Shown here piece after piece: positions 12,272 to 12,411 of a DNA stretch of 12,411 nt. Location: the NCBI RefSeq assembly GCF_022458895.1, contig NZ_JAINFL010000027.1, positions 1 to 12,411 of the forward strand, written 5' to 3'. The stretch is from Roseihalotalea indica (GTDB lineage Bacteria > Bacteroidota > Bacteroidia > Cytophagales > Cyclobacteriaceae). The notes under the pieces are model-generated. The model worked only from the letters and a program-made list of their open reading frames with translations. It ran no database searches and was not told the origin of the DNA. Position 1 is the first letter of the stretch. Each line of letters begins with the position of its first letter. The translations under genes were made by a program, and so were the position numbers.

Positions 12272-12411
12272 GAGATCATCGCTTAGAGGCCGCCTAAATG
12301 GTTCGTTTTCTGACAAAAGCCGGAAATCTTCCCACAAAGTGCCGGATTCAGCAAACGAGCCATTTTAACGCCCTGTGCCGTTCAAGCCGGGGCAATCCGT
12401 ACTTTCCCTCG
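12272..12411. repeat. Terminal direct repeat, copy 2 (circularisation overlap)
   Basis: This stretch is identical to bases 1-140. It begins 26 bases after the stop of the membrane protein gene. It should be removed to give the 12,271 bp circle. Confidence 0.93.

Noticed and set aside
1..12411. tRNA or rRNA genes, or complete insertion sequences
   Set aside because: None were found: no cloverleaf ending, no rRNA-like stretch and no transposase. The only recombinase is the resolvase.

Overview
The window is one small mobilizable plasmid. Bases 1-140 are repeated exactly at 12272-12411. This is the overlap an assembler leaves when it linearises a circle, so the real molecule is probably a 12,271 bp circle and the last 140 bases should not be counted twice.

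Host: probably a Bacteroidota bacterium, perhaps of the Cytophagales. This is an inference from the style of the two sensor kinases and the resolvase, from the lack of Shine-Dalgarno sequences before most starts, and from promoter-like TTTG-N19-TAnnTTTG patterns before parDE and the resolvase. The replication, HTH/coiled-coil and Mob genes belong to families also common in Proteobacteria, so the host call is moderate at best.

Layout, clockwise. (1) 1-390: non-coding, with a long stem-loop, a palindromic element (A) and a promoter-like site. (2) 391-941: a ParD/ParE-type toxin-antitoxin pair. (3) 2279-1179, minus strand: a PAS-type sensor histidine kinase. Its frame ends just after an A10 run, and a coiled-coil-coding frame continues beyond it to within 2 bp of parE. 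(4) 2280-2593: intergenic, with a second copy (B) of the palindromic element. (5) 2594-4060: a REC-HisKA-HATPase protein with a C-terminal DUF2958-like domain. (6) 4124-4780: a serine resolvase, preceded by a near-perfect 28-bp palindromic site that overlaps its promoter. (7) 4773-5705: a RepA_C-type replication initiator overlapping the resolvase gene by 8 bp, followed by four iterons (5716-5853). (8) 5854-6616: about 760 bp without a gene, holding hairpins, a likely 140-nt small RNA with a strong terminator, and a perfect 19-bp inverted repeat. (9) 6617-7793: three small plus-strand genes (HTH/coiled-coil protein, unknown, disordered protein). (10) 9264-7790, minus strand: a MobQ-type relaxase and an unknown 156-aa protein. 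(11) 9265-9501: divergent region with a candidate oriT. (12) 9502-12245: a TraG/TraD-like coupling ATPase with no membrane anchor, and a separate multi-pass membrane protein.

Working together: RepA and the iterons would drive replication, the resolvase would resolve multimers, and ParDE would provide post-segregational stability. Relaxase, oriT, coupling ATPase and membrane partner would let the plasmid use another element's type IV channel, since no channel genes are present. The unusual part is the cargo: two signalling kinases with no DNA-binding response regulator, one apparently fused to a plasmid-associated DUF2958 domain, and one with a frameshifted tail behind a homopolymer.
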